Source: Streptomyces cinereus (GTDB lineage: Bacteria > Pseudomonadota > Gammaproteobacteria > Pseudomonadales > Moraxellaceae). From it: 64,000 nucleotides of DNA. Each line of letters begins with the position of its first letter. Position 1 is the stretch's first letter. Below, piece by piece: positions 60,053 to 64,000 of the stretch. Under the pieces are notes generated by a model, which saw only the letters and a program-made list of their open reading frames with translations, did not search any database and was not told the DNA's origin. The position numbers were made by a program, and so were the translations under genes. The DNA is taken from positions 1 through 64,000 of the forward strand of contig BMPS01000009.1 in the NCBI GenBank assembly GCA_014647715.1. Reading direction: 5' to 3'.

Positions 60053-60787
60053 ATGTCTAGCGAATCACTTAACACCCCAATCCGCACATCTGTTTTGGAA
60101 AATATCACCCAAAAATCATTACTTATTTTTGACTTGGACGGTACGTTGATTGATAGCGTGCCAGATTTGGCGGACGCCGTCAATGCGATGCTAACCACGC
60201 TTGGCAAAGCCAACTTTAGCGAAGATGTCATCCGCAACTGGGTGGGCAATGGTGGCAAAGTACTGGTGCAACGTGCCTTATCAGGCTCACAAACCATTGA
60301 CCCCAATCTCACTGAAAACGATACCAATCAGGCGCTTGCCCTGTTTTTTGACTACTACCATCAAAACACCTGTGTCAGAACCCAGCCCTATGCAGGGGTG
60401 AGCGAAGGGTTGCGTCAGCTTAAAGAACAAGGCTATACCCTCGCTATTGCCACCAATAAACCCATTGATTTTGTTCCTGCGATTGTCGAAAAATTGGGTT
60501 GGCAAGCCCTTTTTGCTTATATTTTGGGTGGTGATAGCTTGCCTGCCAAAAAACCCGACCCGATGCCGTTACTGCACGTCTGTGACAAACTGGGCTTTAG
60601 CATCGCTCAAAGCTATATGATTGGTGATTCCAAAAACGATATTTTGGCAGGGCAAAACGCGGGCATGGATACGCTTGGGTTATCGTATGGCTATAACTAT
60701 GGGCAGGATATTCGTGACTATCATCCGACCCAAACCTTTGATGACTTTGCCACGCTGACTGAGTTTTTGAGTCATGCACGAGTTTAA
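60053..60787 (+). CDS. gph: phosphoglycolate phosphatase
   Basis: A HAD-superfamily phosphatase removing 2-phosphoglycolate produced in DNA repair. From the ATG at 60053 (AGGAA 7 bases upstream) it is 244 aa. Motif I is FDLDGTLIDSVPDL, motif II is in IATNKP, motif III in KKPDP and motif IV in MIGDSKNDILAGQNAGM. An in-frame ATG at 60038 would overlap the Shine-Dalgarno. It overlaps the next gene by 14 bases. Confidence 0.94.
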   Translation: MSSESLNTPIRTSVLENITQKSLLIFDLDGTLIDSVPDLADAVNAMLTTLGKANFSEDVIRNWVGNGGKVLVQRALSGSQTIDPNLTENDTNQALALFFDYYHQNTCVRTQPYAGVSEGLRQLKEQGYTLAIATNKPIDFVPAIVEKLGWQALFAYILGGDSLPAKKPDPMPLLHVCDKLGFSIAQSYMIGDSKNDILAGQNAGMDTLGLSYGYNYGQDIRDYHPTQTFDDFATLTEFLSHARV

Positions 60788-61334
60788 CTATCATCTCAAC
60801 TTTGACACGCTGAATTTTCGCGAGCATCCAGCGTTGTATCGGGTGGGGCGCGGTGAGCAGGGCGTATTACTGGTAGAGCCATATAAATCCGAGATTTTGC
60901 CGCATTGGCGATTTGCTACGCCAGAACTTGCGCGTGAGAGCAGTGATACCATCTATGCGATGTTTTTGGACTATCTTGCCCAAGGGGATTTTGTCGGTGC
61001 TGATATGGCGCGTAAATTTATCCAAATGGGTTATACGCGCTCGCGTCGTTATGCCAATCACAAAGGGGGCAAAAAATATGACGGCGCTGTCCCTGACGCT
61101 AAAAAAGGACAAAGTGGCGCGCATGGGCGTGAGCAATTGCCACAGCAATCACAACAGCTTGAATCCGCGCAAATCAAAGCCCAATCCGCACAAATTTTTA
61201 AGCAAAAATGGGATGAATGCCGCGCCAATGCGGACTACAAAGCGCTAAAGAAACAGTTTGAAGCCAAATACGTCAACGACACCCAATACGATAACCTGCC
61301 GCCCACGTTTTTTCGCGAGCATCCGTTTTTATAG
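60774..61334 (+). CDS. DUF4385-family protein
   Basis: A 186-aa cytosolic-type protein whose N-terminus (FNYHLNFDTLNFREHPALYRVGRGEQGVLLVEPYKSEILPHWRF) and KFIQMGYTRSRRYANHKGGKKYD segment match the DUF4385 pattern as I know it. The function is unknown. The start overlaps gph by 14 bases, so they are probably co-transcribed. A glutamine-rich linker (about 120-140) precedes a charged C-terminus. Confidence 0.8.
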   Translation: MHEFNYHLNFDTLNFREHPALYRVGRGEQGVLLVEPYKSEILPHWRFATPELARESSDTIYAMFLDYLAQGDFVGADMARKFIQMGYTRSRRYANHKGGKKYDGAVPDAKKGQSGAHGREQLPQQSQQLESAQIKAQSAQIFKQKWDECRANADYKALKKQFEAKYVNDTQYDNLPPTFFREHPFL

Positions 61335-61373
61335 CCTTGCTATATCTTGCTCTATGATGAGTTAGCACGAAAA

Positions 61374-62867
61374 TTAGGCATTCGTTAATTGACTACGATA
61401 GCTTAATGCCTCGGTTAAATGCGGGGTTTGGATAGCTGCACTGCCTGCCAAGTCCGCAATCGTGCGGGCGACACGAAGGACGCGATGATAGCCGCGAGCG
61501 GACAGATTCAGCCGACTTTGTGCCATTGCTAAAATACGACTTTCTGCATCGCCAAGCGGCGCAAATTGGTCAAGTTCACTGGGGGAGAGTTCATTATTGG
61601 CTTTGCCCTGTCTGGCTTGCTGACGCTTGTAGGCTTGTATCACCCGTTCACGCACTACCGCAGAAGACTCGCCCCTCTGTGCTGACTGCAAATCACTGGC
61701 AGGCAGGGCAGGCACGGTAATATGCAAATCTATACGGTCAAGCAAAGGTCCTGATAGCTTTTCTTGATAGCGTTTGATGTGCTCAGGTCGGCACTGGCAG
61801 CGACCTGATTTATCCCCATAGTAGCCACAGGGGCAGGGATTCATCGCTGCTACCAGCTGAAAATTGGCGGGAAAGCGCACTTGAGAGTTGGCACGGCTGA
61901 TGACAATTTCTTTGTTCTCGATGGGCTGTCTGAGTACCTCAAGCACCTTGCGATCAAACTCGGGAATCTCATCCAAAAATAATACCCCCCGATTGGCGAG
62001 CGTGATTTCACCAGGTTTGGGCGATGAGCCGCCCCCCACGAGCGCGACCGCTGAGGTGGTATGATGGACTTGGCGAAAAGGGCGTGTGCCGTAGTCATAA
62101 TCACTGTTGGCAATCGAGTAAATACTGGCAACTTCGAGCGCTTCATGGTCGTTGAGCGGTGGCAAAATAGTGGGTAGGCGAGATGCCATCAAGGTTTTGC
62201 CTGTCCCAGGTGAGCCACAAAATAGTAGTGAATGCCCGCCCGCTGCCGCAATCTCTAGCGCACGTCTAGCTTGGTGTTGTCCTTTGACATCGGCTAAATC
62301 AAGCATGTAATTGGCTGATTGGTAAGATGTCTTATGCTCGGCTTGGCTGAGTTGTTGCTCATTCATCAAGTGTTGGCACACGGCTTTGAGGGTATCGGCT
62401 TGCAACACCCTTACGCCCTCGACTTTGACCGCTTCATCAGCATTGTCTTTGGGAACAATCAAGGTGCGCTGCTCTGCCTTGAGTGCACGTGATACTGCCA
62501 ACGCCCCAGCAATGGCTCGTAAATCGCCATTGAGCGCCAATTCGCCAATAAACTCGTACTGCGCAAGCACGGTTTCATCAATTTGACCACTCGCTGCCAA
62601 GATGCCTATGGCAATCGGCAAATCAAGCCGTGCGCCATCTTTGGGTAAATCCGCGGGCGCAAGGTTGATAGTTAATCTGCGATTGGGAAATTGAAAACCC
62701 GAGTTGATAATGGCAGAGCGCACCCTATCTTTACTCTCGCGTACCGCAGCCTCAGGTAAGCCGACCATGGTGACTGCAGGCAAGCCTTGCGATAAATGTA
62801 CTTCAACCATCACGCTTGGCGCGTTTAAACCCACCACCGAGCGCGTATATACTTGAGCAAACGACAT
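61374..62867 (-). CDS. comM: Mg-chelatase-like protein ComM (YifB)
   Basis: A hexameric AAA+ helicase that promotes branch migration during natural transformation. The 497-aa protein has the N-terminal Lon-like domain (FAQVYTRSVVGLNAPSVMVEVHLSQGLP), Walker A GSPGTGKT (218-225), Walker B in GVLFLDEIPEFD and the C-terminal SARGYHRVLRVARTIADL. With dprA (4.2 kb) it suggests competence for natural transformation. Confidence 0.95.
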   Translation of the reverse strand: MSFAQVYTRSVVGLNAPSVMVEVHLSQGLPAVTMVGLPEAAVRESKDRVRSAIINSGFQFPNRRLTINLAPADLPKDGARLDLPIAIGILAASGQIDETVLAQYEFIGELALNGDLRAIAGALAVSRALKAEQRTLIVPKDNADEAVKVEGVRVLQADTLKAVCQHLMNEQQLSQAEHKTSYQSANYMLDLADVKGQHQARRALEIAAAGGHSLLFCGSPGTGKTLMASRLPTILPPLNDHEALEVASIYSIANSDYDYGTRPFRQVHHTTSAVALVGGGSSPKPGEITLANRGVLFLDEIPEFDRKVLEVLRQPIENKEIVISRANSQVRFPANFQLVAAMNPCPCGYYGDKSGRCQCRPEHIKRYQEKLSGPLLDRIDLHITVPALPASDLQSAQRGESSAVVRERVIQAYKRQQARQGKANNELSPSELDQFAPLGDAESRILAMAQSRLNLSARGYHRVLRVARTIADLAGSAAIQTPHLTEALSYRSQLTNA

Positions 62868-63017
62868 TGTTAAAATCCTTTTTCAACCACTTGGGAGCTA
62901 GCTTGACACAAGACAGGCCGTTTTTTTGTGGCAGCAACTAGACAATTTTTGATAAAAAACGGCTAAATCATAGCATAATTCATCTGCTTTCTCATCATCG
63001 GCTATCTATGATGACTA

Positions 63018-63026
63018 TGTTATAAT
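63018..63026 (+). promoter_or_regulatory. extended -10 promoter for hemN
   Basis: TGTTATAAT, an exact extended -10 (TGN-TATAAT), lies 49 bases before the hemN ATG. The -35 region is poor, as is usual for extended -10 promoters. No FNR box was recognised, although hemN is often under anaerobic control. Confidence 0.55.
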
Positions 63027-63075
63027 CACAACCAATATTTCGAGAATTTTACGCTACACGCTATACGAGACTATT

Positions 63076-64000
63076 ATGACAGACCAAACTCGCCCTTTAT
63101 CTGACAGCGAACTGCCCACCTTTGATCGTCCTGTCGAAATCATCGAAAATCCGTATGCCAATGCCAATCGTAGCTACACGACCCAAACCCATTTGTTTAA
63201 TGAAGCTATTATCAATAAATACAACCGCTCAGGTCCCCGTTATACCTCGTACCCAACCGCGCTAGAATTTGCCCCGATTGCTGACGGCATGGAAGCCCGC
63301 GTTTTGGCAGAAAAAGACCCACGGGTGCCAGTGTCTTTGTATTTTCACATCCCGTTTTGTCGCCACCTGTGCTATTACTGCGGCTGCAATAAAATCATCA
63401 CCAAGAAAAACAGTGATTCGGGCGACTATTTAGCGTATCTTTTTGCCGAAATTCGGCATAAGCGCAGCTTGATGCAAGGGGACCCTATCGTCGAACAAGT
63501 GCATTTTGGCGGCGGCACACCCACCTTTTTGACCGATGATGAGCTGGTCAAATTGTGGAACTTTTTGCAAACCCAATTTACTTTTAGCGATAAACCTACC
63601 ACTGATTATTCGATTGAAATTGACCCACGCGAATTGCGCCCGACCACGCTTGAGATATTGCGTGGACTTGGGTTTAATCGGGTGAGTTTTGGTGTGCAGG
63701 ATTTGCAAGAAAAAGTACAAATTGCCGTCAATCGCGTGCAGTCTGAAGAAATGATTCGAGGCGTGATGACGGAAGCTCGCCGCCTTGGGTTTCATTCTAT
63801 CAATATTGACTTGATTTATGGGTTGCCGCACCAAACGGTGGATAGCATGCGCAATACGGTTGAGCGCATCATCGATATATCGCCAGACCGTCTGTCTGTT
63901 TTTAACTATGCCCATTTGCCCGAGCGATTTAAAGGTCAGCGTCAGATTAATGAAGCGGATTTGCCAAGCCCTGCCGACAAATTGACCATGCTCGGTAATA
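63076..64000 (+). CDS. hemN: oxygen-independent coproporphyrinogen III oxidase (partial)
   Basis: A radical-SAM enzyme that decarboxylates coproporphyrinogen III in heme synthesis without oxygen. The first ~308 codons are present; the end lies beyond the right edge. The cluster motif CRHLCYYCGC (Cys95, Cys99, Cys102, with Cys104) and RSGPRYTSYPTA (51-62) identify HemN rather than HemW. The N-terminal ~40 residues are variable. It is divergent from comM. Confidence 0.96.
   Translation, partial: MTDQTRPLSDSELPTFDRPVEIIENPYANANRSYTTQTHLFNEAIINKYNRSGPRYTSYPTALEFAPIADGMEARVLAEKDPRVPVSLYFHIPFCRHLCYYCGCNKIITKKNSDSGDYLAYLFAEIRHKRSLMQGDPIVEQVHFGGGTPTFLTDDELVKLWNFLQTQFTFSDKPTTDYSIEIDPRELRPTTLEILRGLGFNRVSFGVQDLQEKVQIAVNRVQSEEMIRGVMTEARRLGFHSINIDLIYGLPHQTVDSMRNTVERIIDISPDRLSVFNYAHLPERFKGQRQINEADLPSPADKLTMLGN

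Noticed and set aside
63018-63075. An FNR box controlling hemN
   Set aside because: No TTGAT-N4-ATCAA sequence is present near the promoter; only an isolated TTGAT at about 62949-62953.

Overview
The window is chromosomal DNA around the replication origin of a gammaproteobacterium of the family Moraxellaceae, probably Moraxella osloensis or a close relative. This rests on the 16S rRNA 5' end at the left edge, a moderate-to-low GC content, the gene order gyrB-recF-dnaN-dnaA-oriC-rpmH-rnpA-yidD-yidC-mnmE, and protein sequences of the Acinetobacter/Moraxella type. The species name is an inference; only the family-level placement is well supported. Almost everything is housekeeping sequence. I see no prophage, insertion sequence, CRISPR array or tRNA gene.

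Left arm (1-27 kb): the 5' end of an rRNA operon with a textbook promoter, grpE-dnaK, lysM-dprA-tsaC, def-hisB, yajQ plus an unknown AT-rich gene coupled to it, a peroxiredoxin-glutaredoxin fusion, a YheS-type ABC-F protein, erpA, a roadblock/LC7 protein, gshA, dsbB, guaA, a repetitive glycine-zipper protein, mntP, and then gyrB, recF, dnaN and dnaA reading away from oriC. The origin lies at about 26.99-27.20 kb between dnaA and rpmH, with two perfect and four one-mismatch DnaA boxes and an AT-rich unwinding region.

Right arm (27-64 kb): rpmH, rnpA-yidD-yidC, mnmE-nrdR-ribD, ribE, a sensor kinase split from its receiver domain by a C9 tract, fmt-rsmB, thrC, an enoyl-CoA hydratase, a small stress membrane protein, an orphan ParA, mpl, gdhA, yheT, yigZ, rsuA, a DUF2939 protein, dnaJ, dapB, an unknown exported protein, thiC under a TPP riboswitch, a TolC-family protein, pstS, phoU, gph, a DUF4385 protein, comM and the start of hemN.

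Three features stand out. (1) A hybrid histidine kinase is interrupted by a nine-base poly-C run; removing one base fuses kinase and receiver in frame, so this is a candidate phase-variable signalling switch (or a homopolymer error). (2) Eight sites matching the ParB-binding parS palindrome are scattered over about 41 kb around oriC, seven of them inside genes. (3) The non-coding gap between ribD and ribE carries four DnaA boxes in two inverted pairs. Beside it, within 270 bp, are three parS-like sites with an altered CACATG core. It looks like a second DnaA-binding locus about 6.7 kb from oriC.
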